This document shows positions 9,157 through 18,208 of a DNA stretch of 64,000 nt, in pieces. Below the pieces are notes generated by a model. The model saw only the letters and a list, made by a program, of their open reading frames with translations. It had not been told where the DNA came from and did not search any database. The first letter of the stretch is position 1. Every line of letters begins with the position of its first letter. Source of the DNA: Chryseobacterium vaccae (GTDB lineage Bacteria; Bacteroidota; Bacteroidia; Flavobacteriales; Weeksellaceae). The stretch is from the NCBI RefSeq assembly GCF_009602705.1, contig NZ_VSWH01000001.1, forward strand, positions 1,364,001-1,428,000, in the 5' to 3' direction. The position numbers were made by a program, and so were the translations under genes.

Positions 9157-12100
9157 TTAGTTTCTGGAAATACTCAGGTTAATGATCTGGTAATTGCCAT
9201 TCTGCATATCAACCTGTACTTTATAAATACCGGTCGCCAGCTCGGAAACACTGGTCGTCCCACCACTGCTTGTGATCTGGAAACGCTTTCTGATCTGCGA
9301 ATTCATGTCGTAAATCGTAACATCCGTCTGGTTATTTCTGAATTCAGGACGGTTATTGTTGTCAAGAAGATATAGCTGAATCTGATGGTCGGCTGGATTT
9401 GGAGTGATCCCAAAACCTCCTCCATTGTTATATTTTATGGTGACAGGCATCTCTTTGAAAGCTGAGCAGCCACATGCATTACAAGCCCTTACCTTCACCG
9501 TTCCATTGGTAGCATTATTGCTTTTTACCTTAATTAAATTCTGATTAGCAGTACTGGCTAACAGTTCCCAGTTTGCCGGAGTAGTGGAGAAACTCTGAAC
9601 CGTCTGGAAATTACCCGGTAATTGCCATTCATAGTGCGTAGCATCCTGTACAGGATCTACTTCATACGTTAATACCGGAGATATAGGCGGGTTACCGTTT
9701 GGCATTGGGAAAACAGTAATTGTTGATGGTCCGTAGATATCCGCAGGCTGGGCAGGCCCTCCTACCATTACCAGTCTTATAGAGCTTTTTTTACCACAGG
9801 TACCTCCTGAATCAATGATAACTGTTATCATACTTGTTCCGTGATATGTTGAATTCGGATTTACTTTTACCGTGATGCTGGATGTTCCCTGCCCGGAAAC
9901 CAACTGAAGGCCATTTCCTACGACCCATGTAAAAGTCACCCCGGAAACATTGATGCCCGGAACACTATAGGTTTGGGTAGCTCCCGAACACACTCTGTTG
10001 GCACCTGTTATAATAATGTCTCCACAAAATGCCAAACAGTCTGTATTGGTATAATTGGTCGTGTTATTCAGCAGTTGTGATAACTCATTTCCCAGGAAAT
10101 TTCCGGTTTTCTCACTAAAGCTGATATGTTTAAAATTATTATTGGATTCTGCAACAAATTCATGGAAAGGAGAACTAAGCCCGCTGCCTTGCAAATTACT
10201 GCTGGCATATGATCTTTTATAATCCTGCAGCGTTAAGTTCCCATTCGTTCTCTTGATCCCCAAAGCACTTGGAACCGGTATAAAACTAAAGGTTGGATTT
10301 ACAATATATCCGGAAACAAGATCTACATCCGTCTTATAATACCCTCCTGCAAGATTTTCAGTAGGAAGTACCGTATTGCCGATATAACCTCTTTTATTGG
10401 TTACATCATAGGTGATTGTCCAGTTGATCCCCAGCCACTTCACTCTGAATTTTTTATCATATTTAAGGATTCCGCGGTAAACTTCCCTGTCGCTATTGGT
10501 GGTTTCAGGGATCGTCTTGATCTGAAAATCAGCACGCAGCTGGGACGGAAGAGGAATGGTTGAAAATAATACAAGCCCCAGATTATTGGTGGTTGCTCCC
10601 CAGAACGTCATGGAAAGATTAATTAAAGTACTGTTAAGCTCGTTTAATGAAGCGGTTTCCTTCTGATAACGGAAAAGATTATCTCCGGCGTTATAGCCCT
10701 GGTTCATTCCACACATACTTCCATTGCTGATGGCTACATTCCGGCTTTGTGCAGGATATCCGAGAGCATCAAATTCATTTTGCCAGTTCTGATGATAAGA
10801 AGTATTGAACTGCCAGTTAGGAGCGATATAATTTTTCGTCATTTGCAGGGCAGCAGGACAATCTACAATCGTTAACACATCGCTGCCTCCAAAATCAGTA
10901 ATGAAATTCTGATTGAACAGTCCTATAATATCAAGGACAAAAGGAACCACATGATCTCCCAATGCATGTAAAAACGGATTGGAGGAATAAAGCTCGTTAG
11001 CGTGACGCAGCATATACTGGGCACCTACAGGAATATTGGCTCCATCAAGCGGTGAATCGTGGGCAATGAACAGGCCTACCTCATGGTTATAATTCTCCTG
11101 TTCCAGTTTTACCAAGGCATATTTGCTAACCAATCCGCCCATACTTTGCCCCAGCAGTACGTTGGGAGCAGTGCTGCCATTGGCTGCTTTCTGACTGTTT
11201 ACATATTTTATAATCTTTTTCAGCGTTTCGGCATTCTGTCTGATATCGCCTATCCCATTGCGCCAGTCAACATAAATAATATCGTACTTCTGGCCGTTTG
11301 ATAAGATATTCTGCAGCTGCGGAGAAGCGCTTAAGCTTGCTTTAAAATTGGAAAGAGACAGGTCACCACCCACTTTTTCAGGAGTCAGGGCGCTGCTTAA
11401 ATCAAATCCCTCAGCTACAATAAGCGGACGTGTAATGCGCTTGTCATTATCGTTGATATAGTCTATACGGAGGGTTGCACTGTGTTTTCCATTATTGATT
11501 TTAACATTGTTCAGGTCTCCGAACAGGCCGCCAATCTCTATAGGAAACTTGATTCGTTTGATCTTTCCGGAGGCTAATGTTACCGAAAAAGCCCAACTGT
11601 ATTTACCTTCTGTAGAATAGTTCAGAGTTATGGGTTCGTCTAACCTTAGGATCTGCTGCGGATTACCACCTCCAAAATCAGCTGAAATAGATTGTATTTC
11701 TTCTGATCCATTTCCCAGCAAAAGCTCTCTGGGCAGGACAACATTAAACTTTAAAGAATTCATCCGGTTGATGGGTGCAGTAAGAACAAATATTTCATCT
11801 TCCTGATAAGGATTCTGCCATACACCATTGTTGTACACATCTTTAAACTGCTGGTTTTCTACCGTTATTTTGTTTTCGTCATAAGCATTCATCGCAAACT
11901 TAGAGAATTTTGCATAAAGCCCCGAAAGAACAAGTGTAGGAGCTGTACTCTCCTCATTGTTGTATTCCTTTCTATAGCTCACCCATCTTGCAGCCATTTC
12001 CGGCATTGTAGGGAGGTTTCTGAGGCCATTTTCATGAATAACACCAGAGAAAAGTTCTTTATATACGCTGCCATAGATGTGAATGTCCATTTCCTGTGCT

Positions 12101-12297
12101 TTTTCACTGTTATATTGTTCTATATCAGTAAGGCCCCAGGCGTAATCGAGCAAAATACCATGGGGTATCCTCTCCCGTTCCAGTTTCATAAACGGTTCCG
12201 CCATTCTCTGGGCGAATCCTTCCATATTTTCTTCTGTTTGTGCATACATACCCAGTGTAAAAAAGCTGAGTAATAATAAAAGTAGTTTTTGTTTCAT
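9157..12297 (-). CDS. T9SS-exported lipase-like protein with Ig/PKD region and type A sorting domain
   Basis: The signal peptide is at 1-19 (GMYAQ). Residues about 290-560 hold an alpha/beta hydrolase resembling PGAP1/lipase-type enzymes: VLLGQSMGGLVSKYAL places the nucleophile at Ser385, with a preceding DIIYVDWRNG strand. About 755-960 is an Ig/PKD-like beta region with paired Cys. About 965-1046 is a Por-type T9SS type A sorting domain (ITPNPADHQIQLYL, VTIYDMNSQ, LATGIYKVQV), so the protein should cross the outer membrane by type IX secretion and be released or anchored. Monocistronic. The Asp and His of the triad are not assigned, and lipase activity is inference. Confidence 0.92.
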   Translation of the reverse strand: MKQKLLLLLLSFFTLGMYAQTEENMEGFAQRMAEPFMKLERERIPHGILLDYAWGLTDIEQYNSEKAQEMDIHIYGSVYKELFSGVIHENGLRNLPTMPEMAARWVSYRKEYNNEESTAPTLVLSGLYAKFSKFAMNAYDENKITVENQQFKDVYNNGVWQNPYQEDEIFVLTAPINRMNSLKFNVVLPRELLLGNGSEEIQSISADFGGGNPQQILRLDEPITLNYSTEGKYSWAFSVTLASGKIKRIKFPIEIGGLFGDLNNVKINNGKHSATLRIDYINDNDKRITRPLIVAEGFDLSSALTPEKVGGDLSLSNFKASLSASPQLQNILSNGQKYDIIYVDWRNGIGDIRQNAETLKKIIKYVNSQKAANGSTAPNVLLGQSMGGLVSKYALVKLEQENYNHEVGLFIAHDSPLDGANIPVGAQYMLRHANELYSSNPFLHALGDHVVPFVLDIIGLFNQNFITDFGGSDVLTIVDCPAALQMTKNYIAPNWQFNTSYHQNWQNEFDALGYPAQSRNVAISNGSMCGMNQGYNAGDNLFRYQKETASLNELNSTLINLSMTFWGATTNNLGLVLFSTIPLPSQLRADFQIKTIPETTNSDREVYRGILKYDKKFRVKWLGINWTITYDVTNKRGYIGNTVLPTENLAGGYYKTDVDLVSGYIVNPTFSFIPVPSALGIKRTNGNLTLQDYKRSYASSNLQGSGLSSPFHEFVAESNNNFKHISFSEKTGNFLGNELSQLLNNTTNYTNTDCLAFCGDIIITGANRVCSGATQTYSVPGINVSGVTFTWVVGNGLQLVSGQGTSSITVKVNPNSTYHGTSMITVIIDSGGTCGKKSSIRLVMVGGPAQPADIYGPSTITVFPMPNGNPPISPVLTYEVDPVQDATHYEWQLPGNFQTVQSFSTTPANWELLASTANQNLIKVKSNNATNGTVKVRACNACGCSAFKEMPVTIKYNNGGGFGITPNPADHQIQLYLLDNNNRPEFRNNQTDVTIYDMNSQIRKRFQITSSGGTTSVSELATGIYKVQVDMQNGNYQIINLSISRN

Positions 12298-12996
12298 AAA
12301 ATATTGGGTTTAGTTGGTTGTTCTATGTTGATAATGGTATAGGATTAATAGCCTCAATACCGATATGTATTCTGGAAAAAATAGCAATAAGTTGAATAGC
12401 AGGCCTTTTGAAAGGACTGGAAATAATGGTTAAGAAAACGGAATTACAGGGGCAACAAGCCCCGTTTTCGGAAGTTCTTTACTCAGGATTGAGACTTAAT
12501 TCACAATACAGTAAATGAACCTGTTCAACATCATGATGTTTTATCATTCTAAGTGAACATGAAAGGCACTAAAAAAAACAAAGCGGTAACTTTTCTCCAA
12601 TATATAACATTTTTTAATACAAACAAAATATATTTTATGTAAAATATTCAATACAATTTAATTATGATTGAATTTTAACCTATTACATCACATTAAAAAG
12701 AAGGACAAACAACGAATAAAACAATGTTTTCGACATTTTGAAATTAACATTGAAATTATTATTAAAAAATAATAATTTTTAGTAAAAAATCAATCAATAA
12801 CACACATAAATAGATAAACTTCCTACAAGCCTTATAATACAATTTCACTATAGAATAGTTCTGGGGTTACAAGTTTAACAGATTTCTATCCGTAATCAGC
12901 AAATCCCATTACAGCTCCCTACGAATCTTCATTTAATTTTCTGTATTCAGGTTTAAATTTTATATTTAGGGGAAATTAATAATCTTTACTGACCGT
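12298..12996. other. AT-rich intergenic region
   Basis: 700 bp between divergent genes; very AT-rich from 12590 to 12800 with no ORF I would defend. A TATATTTA at about 12961 is one mismatch from the Bacteroidota -7 element TAnnTTTG and lies upstream of the small ORF at 12997. Nothing else stands out. Confidence 0.4.
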
Positions 12997-13137
12997 ATGA
13001 AAAAATCATTAATGCTGTCTACCTTCTTCGGAGGTATTACTTATTTACAACCACGGCATTTTTCAAAATATTTCAAATTGCAACCAAGAATCATACAATT
13101 TATGGGGATTAAATCTTTATCGCCGGATAAAAAATAA
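12997..13137 (+). CDS. Possible 46-residue small protein
   Basis: ATG at 12997, stop at 13135-13137, 9 bp before the next gene. The product begins MKKSLMLSTFFGG and is basic with an amphipathic middle. The placement, as if leading a two-gene operon, and a -7-like element 36 bp upstream favour expression. There is no recognised family, and it could be a leader peptide or chance. Confidence 0.35.
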   Translation: MKKSLMLSTFFGGITYLQPRHFSKYFKLQPRIIQFMGIKSLSPDKK

Positions 13138-13146
13138 ACTAATACA

Positions 13147-14382
13147 ATGGAAACAACTACTGAAAAACCCTTTACAATACGTTTTTATAAAGAAGAATTT
13201 TTCGATGAGGAAAAGCTTTATATGGAAGCAGCTACAGAATGCCTGATAAGTGAAATCACCTGTCGTGTAACACTGGATAACTCTCTTGCGGAACAGACCT
13301 GCATGAGCTCTGGAACACCTTCCAATACTATGGATGCAGATATAGGGTCTGCATTTTATGATATCATAAAAGATGTATGGACGGAAAATCCCGGTAAAGA
13401 ACAGGAGTATTTTACATTTAATATCAATACTAAAATTACAACCACTGAAACACCCTCAAGACTGTTGGAAGCCAAACATGCTGTCCGTGTCAAAAATCCG
13501 TTATTCGGAATAAAACGGGAAGAATGGCCAGAATGGGAAGAACCACAGTTTGATATACCTGAAATAGTAAAGGATAAAGCACCACAAAAGGATGATTTTA
13601 CCATCAGTGTCTCACCTCAATATACAGAGGGAGATATGTGGGATTTCCTTGATGAAACAGCTTATTTTGATTTGACAGTTTCATCAGACAAGCCTATTAA
13701 GAAAATAAACGTTACCGCAAACTTCATGCATGAGCAACAAAACGAAAATCTCTCTGTAGAGGTAAATCCGGAAGCACAGTCACACGAGCTGAGAATTGAG
13801 GTCTCCGGCAACCTGTTGGATCAGGTGAAGGAACTCGGCAGCTTCAGCCATAGTGAGTACGAAAAGTTCGATTATATATTCAAATTCGAAATCATTGATG
13901 TAGAAGATAAGAAGCACATGCGAAAAGTAACTGCACAGCTTCCTAATCCCTACTATGAAGACATAGAAGCTGAAAAACAGATTGCCCGTGAAGTACTGGC
14001 TGAGGTATTCCGGAAAAAATATAACGAAGACATTGCTGAGCTGAAAATAGAAAGCCAGTCGGGCTGGTGGGCATGGAAAAAGGATGATGCTTCGTTTCAG
14101 TATGGATGGAATGATGATGAGATCCTGCTATACCGTTACTTTGGCTCTGTAGATTATGATGCCGATCAGGACGAGGTATGGGATGAAATGCAAAAGCTGA
14201 CAAAGCTGACTGACGGTGCAGGAAAATTTGTGTACACAGACAGCTATTTTGTACTGAAATGCCAATTCGGCCCGGGATGGATAGAAGCGGATGATCTGGA
14301 AAAGAGGCTTGATGAGTTCGAAAAGTTCGCCGATTCGGAAGAGCTTGCAAAATTCCTGGCGGCATATGAAGGAGAAGGTTAA
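13147..14382 (+). CDS. Hypothetical acidic protein, 411 residues
   Basis: No signal peptide or membrane segment. It is strongly acidic with beta-rich segments at 30-110 and 150-265 (FDLTVSSDKPIKKINVTANF resembles an immunoglobulin-like strand pair) and a mixed C-terminal domain (285-411) rich in Trp and acidic residues (GWWAWKKDD, QYGWNDDEILLYRYFG). I do not recognise it. A terminator follows the stop. GC is higher than in the flanking intergenic DNA, as expected for coding sequence. Confidence 0.85.
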   Translation: METTTEKPFTIRFYKEEFFDEEKLYMEAATECLISEITCRVTLDNSLAEQTCMSSGTPSNTMDADIGSAFYDIIKDVWTENPGKEQEYFTFNINTKITTTETPSRLLEAKHAVRVKNPLFGIKREEWPEWEEPQFDIPEIVKDKAPQKDDFTISVSPQYTEGDMWDFLDETAYFDLTVSSDKPIKKINVTANFMHEQQNENLSVEVNPEAQSHELRIEVSGNLLDQVKELGSFSHSEYEKFDYIFKFEIIDVEDKKHMRKVTAQLPNPYYEDIEAEKQIAREVLAEVFRKKYNEDIAELKIESQSGWWAWKKDDASFQYGWNDDEILLYRYFGSVDYDADQDEVWDEMQKLTKLTDGAGKFVYTDSYFVLKCQFGPGWIEADDLEKRLDEFEKFADSEELAKFLAAYEGEG

Positions 14383-14429
14383 GACTGAAAAACGCTTACA
14401 TAATTTTTTAATTTCACAAAAGGATCAAC

Positions 14430-14462
14430 AAGGAATATTGATGCAGTGTATGAATATTCCTT
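14430..14462 (+). terminator. Hairpin after the 13147 gene
   Basis: AAGGAATATT (14430-14439) pairs exactly with AATATTCCTT (14453-14462), 48 bp past the stop. The T-tract is weak, so it may stabilise the RNA 3' end as much as terminate. Confidence 0.5.
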
Positions 14463-14510
14463 GTTTAAAATGACAAATCCCAACAAAGGCCAAGACTCGT
14501 TAATAAAATA

Positions 14511-14697
14511 ATCTCAGTTCGGGATAAGAATTTTTGATTTGTAGAGCTTGGAAGCTGGGAGATGGAGGTTCTGAAGGTCATCAATAATAGATTGCCCTCT
14601 TTTTTAGCTAATTTGATTTTACAGAGGTTTTCAGTATCTATAACCAAAAGTAACTTCCAGCCTCCTTCTTCCATCTTCCATCTTCCATCCTTTTATA
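14511..14697 (-). repeat. MITE-like dispersed repeat, copy 2 (inverted)
   Basis: The reverse complement matches 2691-2900 almost base for base from the GGAAGAAGGAGGCTGG block to the CTTATCCCGAA end. One terminal repeat is intact (CTCAGTTCGGGATAAG at about 14513). The other end is replaced by a GGAAGATGGAAGATGG micro-duplication and abuts the 3' end of a broken AraC gene. Confidence 0.75.
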
Positions 14698-14707
14698 TTT
14701 AAACTCC

Positions 14708-14935
14708 TTAAAAATATGATTTTCGAAACTGAAGCGGAGTTATTCCTGTATGTTTTTTGAAAAATTTAATCAGATGGTTAGACTCCTTGAAACCAAGCTG
14801 ATAAGCAATTTCATCAATCTGCAGGTTCTTATAGATTAAATCTCTCTTGATTTGTAAAATCAGATGCTCAGAAATCCAGTTGTATGGTGTTTTATTTTCT
14901 ACTTTTTTAAAAGCATTTTCAATACTTCTGATACT
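14708..14935 (-). pseudogene. AraC-family regulator fragment (C-terminal HTH only)
   Basis: Reading the minus strand from 14935 to the TAA at 14708 gives 75 codons matching the second half of an AraC HTH domain: IDEIAYQLGFKESNHLIKFF and then KHTGITPLQFRKS. An in-frame TAA sits immediately upstream (14936-14938), and no start codon or first HTH precedes it. It is therefore the 3' remnant of a regulator whose N-terminal part has been lost, squeezed between a MITE-like repeat and a terminator. Confidence 0.75.
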
Positions 14936-14948
14936 TTAATATATTTTT

Positions 14949-14977
14949 AGAATCCTGTTTACAGGATTCTTTTTTTG
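14949..14977. terminator. Short perfect terminator hairpin
   Basis: AGAATCCTG (14949-14957) pairs with CAGGATTCT (14962-14970) and is followed on + by seven Ts. It lies 12 bp past the stop of the minus-strand CinA-like gene, though its T-tract reads on the + strand. Confidence 0.55.
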
Positions 14978-14988
14978 CTGTTTACCAA

Positions 14989-15483
14989 TTAAATCAGTAT
15001 TTGGTTCAGTGCACTTTTATAACATCCTAAAATAAATTCCGTATAATATAATTGTGCATCTAAAACCTGGATTTTGTCATGAAGCTCTATCCGTTTGGAA
15101 AGCACGGTCTCTCCTTGATAACTGAATGAGCAGAACGAGAAAATTTTAAATCCCGAATTTCTTACGGAGGCCGCATATCCCGTAGAGGCAATACCCCAAT
15201 CTGTTCCGAATAATGTAGCGACCTTTACAGCCATTATATCTGCCATATTTTGTGTTTCAAAACCATTTTCCCGGACTTCGTTCTGATTAATATCCAAAAA
15301 ACCGCCTTTTTCCGGTAATGTAAAGGTAGTTACCCCTCCTTTGTAAAATAAAGATGCATTAGACATCTGGGAAAAAGCCAGCTGTATCAATCCTGAAGTT
15401 ACACTTTCCGCAATAGAGACCGTTTCGTTCATTGTAATGAGTGAAGTACTGATATAATCCAGTAAATTTTGCTGAAATTTCAT
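14989..15483 (-). CDS. CinA-family (PncC-like) amidohydrolase domain protein
   Basis: A stand-alone CinA C-terminal domain of 164 residues, the usual length. The hallmark SIAESVTSG (about 25-33) corresponds to the family's AES(C/V)T(G/S)G, followed by FYKGGVTTF and DWGIASTGYA. The family deamidates nicotinamide mononucleotide (PncC) in pyridine nucleotide salvage. Many Bacteroidota copies are uncharacterised, so the reaction is inferred from family only. The small unknown gene at 15551 lies 67 bp upstream on the same strand. Confidence 0.85.
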   Translation of the reverse strand: MKFQQNLLDYISTSLITMNETVSIAESVTSGLIQLAFSQMSNASLFYKGGVTTFTLPEKGGFLDINQNEVRENGFETQNMADIMAVKVATLFGTDWGIASTGYAASVRNSGFKIFSFCSFSYQGETVLSKRIELHDKIQVLDAQLYYTEFILGCYKSALNQILI

Positions 15484-15550
15484 GACATCTATTATTAATA
15501 TTGATATAAAAAACTTTATAAAATCCTTTTTACGCTACTGAAATCAATTT

Positions 15551-15820
15551 TCAGATAACGTCATAATCATTTAATGTTGTTGCAAAATAATGTTCAATTG
15601 TGTCCCTGGCATTTTTGCACATCCATAAAAGATCTTCCCTTGGGGTATCTTCAAAAATAAAATCATCATGAACCTCAATAATGAACTCGCTCACTTTTTC
15701 AGTGTTCATCAGATCATAAACCATTAAATCATTAAGGCTATCTAATCTGCATTCTTCCTTAAAAAAAGGAATTTTGCGGAAAAAGGAATTCTTGAACTGA
15801 AAAAGATGTATAATTTTCAT
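15551..15820 (-). CDS. Small conserved hypothetical protein, paralogue of 23829
   Basis: 89 residues with no known domain. It is clearly homologous along its whole length to the 87-residue protein at 23829-24092: shared MK-IHLF-FK start, KIPFFKEE-RL, DLMN-E-V-E, HDDF-FE-T-R-DLL-MC, TIEHYF and a closing -NYDVI/DII. Conservation of acidic and aromatic positions suggests a folded cytoplasmic protein. Function unknown. Confidence 0.8.
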   Translation of the reverse strand: MKIIHLFQFKNSFFRKIPFFKEECRLDSLNDLMVYDLMNTEKVSEFIIEVHDDFIFEDTPREDLLWMCKNARDTIEHYFATTLNDYDVI

Positions 15821-16304
15821 GACTGGTACTTTATATTAATTAAGACTAACATTTTGTTCTCAAAGTTTATCTCATTATTGTTTACAAATTCTTTTCTTAG
15901 AGATTCTGTATATGGCCTGTAGGAAAAATACTGTAGATTACTTTTTATCATAGGTATAAAAGGACAGAGGCCATTGGCTTCTATCCCTTATTAATTAAAA
16001 CCTTCTAAAAACAGCTCTACTATTTTATCGGGTTTTAATGAACTCATTATCAAAATTGAGAATTCTTAGGTTGATTAGTCTCTTTATTATAATGTATCTT
16101 ACCTTCCTATGGTCTGTCCCTTCGGGTGTTGTGTTCTCAGGTTAAATGTCAGCTATTATTTTGCTGCTGCTCAACTAAAATCAGAATAGTTATATTACCT
16201 CTGATGGATTTTGAGGATTTCCTGAGTATTATAATACAAAGATGACTGTTTCAATATACAGTAAGCTACATATATTTATAATAATCTTACATATATCCCA
16301 TGTT
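15821..16304. other. Intergenic region without recognised elements
   Basis: 484 bp, AT-rich. No ORF of worth, no strong hairpin and no copy of the repeats seen elsewhere. It must hold the promoter of the 15820 gene. Confidence 0.4.
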
Positions 16305-16868
16305 TTACAGATCCTCCAGATTCCCAAATCTTCTCTGTTTCAATTGTTTATAGAAAGAAGGTGAAAGTCCGGTGATCTTTTTAAACTGATTAGAGAGATG
16401 AGCAACACTGCTGTAATTCAGCTTATAAGAAATCTCTGTAAGATTAAGTTCATCATATAATAGTAACTCTTTTACCTTTTCCACTTTATTGATAATGATA
16501 AAATGTTGTAGGGTCATACCTTTCACCTCAGAAAAAGTGTTGGCCAGATAGGTGTAATCATAGCCTAATTTTTCACTTACATAATCTGAGAAATTTTCCT
16601 TGGGAAGAACATCCGAATAATGAATCATTTCTATGACTACATTTTTTATTTTTTCTATCAGGATGCTTTTTTTATCATCTAATATTTCAAGTCCGGTTTT
16701 CAGTAAATTTTCTTTCAGGATTTGTCTTTGTTCAGTACTGATATCATCCAATAATTCTACAGTACCCAGATCTACAACGGCATTTTTAATACCCAGCCTC
16801 TCCAGTTCCTGATGAACAACCATTTTGCAGCGCAAACTTACCATATATTTTATATACAACTTCATCAT
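16305..16868 (-). CDS. AraC-family transcriptional regulator
   Basis: 187 residues. An N-terminal alpha-beta part (1-85, with VDLGTVELLDDIS) is followed by an AraC HTH at about 90-187: LTEISYKLNYSSVAHLSNQF is the second helix-turn-helix, then GLSPSFYKQLK. This compact form, with MKLYIKYMVS near the start, is widespread in Bacteroidota. I would begin at the second or first Met; the difference is one residue. Targets unknown. It is monocistronic, with about 160 bp to the divergent small gene. Confidence 0.88.
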   Translation of the reverse strand: MMKLYIKYMVSLRCKMVVHQELERLGIKNAVVDLGTVELLDDISTEQRQILKENLLKTGLEILDDKKSILIEKIKNVVIEMIHYSDVLPKENFSDYVSEKLGYDYTYLANTFSEVKGMTLQHFIIINKVEKVKELLLYDELNLTEISYKLNYSSVAHLSNQFKKITGLSPSFYKQLKQRRFGNLEDL

Positions 16869-17029
16869 CCTTACTATTTATACCTGTCAATCATTTCATT
16901 AACAGCAATTTACTCAAAGTTACTTTATTAAATTGGAAATAACTATGATTTATATAACAAATTGAAAGACTATTGCAAAGCTTTCTTTTTTTAATGATCG
17001 AGATTTACACTAAACAAAAATATTTTACA

Positions 17030-17161
17030 ATGTCAAAAGAAAAAGACGGGAAAAAGAAGCAAGATAAAACACCACCCTCAAAATCCGCAAAAGAGAAACG
17101 GGAGGATAAAATAAACAAACGAAGAGACAGGGAAAATGAAGCCCGAAATACCAGCAACTGA
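17030..17161 (+). CDS. Lysine-rich small protein, first gene of the GH130/GT operon
   Basis: I start at 17030 (MSKEKDGKKK..), giving 43 residues. The longer reading from 16973 has an unlikely hydrophobic leader. The product is extremely basic and charged (K, E, R and D make up most of it), and probably disordered. Its TGA is followed at once by the ATG of the GH130 gene at 17162, implying translational coupling. No function can be given. Confidence 0.55.
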   Translation: MSKEKDGKKKQDKTPPSKSAKEKREDKINKRRDRENEARNTSN

Positions 17162-18190
17162 ATGGTACCCATAAAAAAAGAAGGAATTATACTTAGAAAA
17201 ACCGAATTAGCCTTTGAGAGCGAAGGTGTTTTAAATCCGGCTGTCATTCGGGATAATGGGAAGATACATTTATTTTACAGAGCTGTAGCAAAGAACAATT
17301 TCTCCAGTATCGGCTATTGTATATTATCGGACTATCAGACCATAGAAACCCGGTTCAGCAGCCCGGTTATTATTCCGGATTCTGAAGAAGAAAAGCATGG
17401 TGTTGAAGATCCAAGGATCGTAAAAATTGATCATTTATTTTATCTTACCTATACCAGTTATGATGGCCTTAACACAGCGGGAACCCTGGCTATCTCAAAA
17501 GACCTGAAATCATGGAAAAAAGCTGGGATTATAGTTCCCAGGATCTCCTATAAAAAATTTAAGCTTTTAGCAGAATCCCAGGGGCCGATAGCAGAAAAAT
17601 ACAAAAGATTCAATAGCCTGCCTGCCGGTCATAAAAAAAACAAGGATGTATTTCTATGGGATAAAAATGTAGTTTTCTTTCCTAGGAGGATAAAAGGAAA
17701 ATTATATTTTCTTCACCGTATAAGGCCTGATATTCAAATTGTTGGTATAGAAAATATTGAAGATCTGAATCCTGATTTCTGGGAAGATTATTTTCTGCAT
17801 TTTAAAGACCATATTGTGCTCTCTCCCAAATATGACCACGAATTAAGCTATATAGGAGGAGGATGCCCCCCGATAGAAACTGAGCACGGGTGGCTGATGA
17901 TTTATCATGGTGTACATGACACGATTGAAGGATATGTTTACAGCGCCTGTGCAGCTTTATTAGACCTTGACCATCCTGAAAAAGAGATCTCAAGACTCCC
18001 CTATCCTCTTTTTAAACCTGAGGAAAAATGGGAACTGAAGGGAGAAGTTAACAACGTCTGCTTTCCCACCGGTGCTATTGTAGAAGAGGATATACTTTAT
18101 ATTTATTACGGAGCCGCAGACGAAAGAATTGCTGTTGCCTCCTTAAGCATCCGGGAACTATTGCAAGAATTACTGCACTACACATTATAA
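17162..18190 (+). CDS. Glycoside hydrolase family 130 protein (mannoside phosphorylase type)
   Basis: Five-bladed propeller of the GH130 family at normal length (342 residues). Marks are NPAVIRDNGKIHLFYRA near the N-terminus, GVEDPRIV with the catalytic-region Asp (about residue 82), a YTSYDG strand, and GGCPPIETEHGWLMIYHG (about 237-254). Members are phosphorylases or hydrolases acting on beta-mannosides. No signal peptide, so it is cytoplasmic. It sits directly after a small basic gene and 18 bp before a GT4-type gene, suggesting co-handling of a mannose-containing polymer. Confidence 0.92.
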   Translation: MVPIKKEGIILRKTELAFESEGVLNPAVIRDNGKIHLFYRAVAKNNFSSIGYCILSDYQTIETRFSSPVIIPDSEEEKHGVEDPRIVKIDHLFYLTYTSYDGLNTAGTLAISKDLKSWKKAGIIVPRISYKKFKLLAESQGPIAEKYKRFNSLPAGHKKNKDVFLWDKNVVFFPRRIKGKLYFLHRIRPDIQIVGIENIEDLNPDFWEDYFLHFKDHIVLSPKYDHELSYIGGGCPPIETEHGWLMIYHGVHDTIEGYVYSACAALLDLDHPEKEISRLPYPLFKPEEKWELKGEVNNVCFPTGAIVEEDILYIYYGAADERIAVASLSIRELLQELLHYTL

Positions 18191-18208
18191 TTGATCATTT
18201 CATAGGAA

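Noticed and set aside
9118..9375. Plus-strand ORF under the 3' end of the T9SS protein gene
   Set aside because: Antisense shadow of a clear coding region, without a plausible product.
13943..14365. Antisense 140-codon ORF within the 13147 gene
   Set aside because: Low-complexity His/Pro/Arg-rich reverse translation of an acidic coding sequence.
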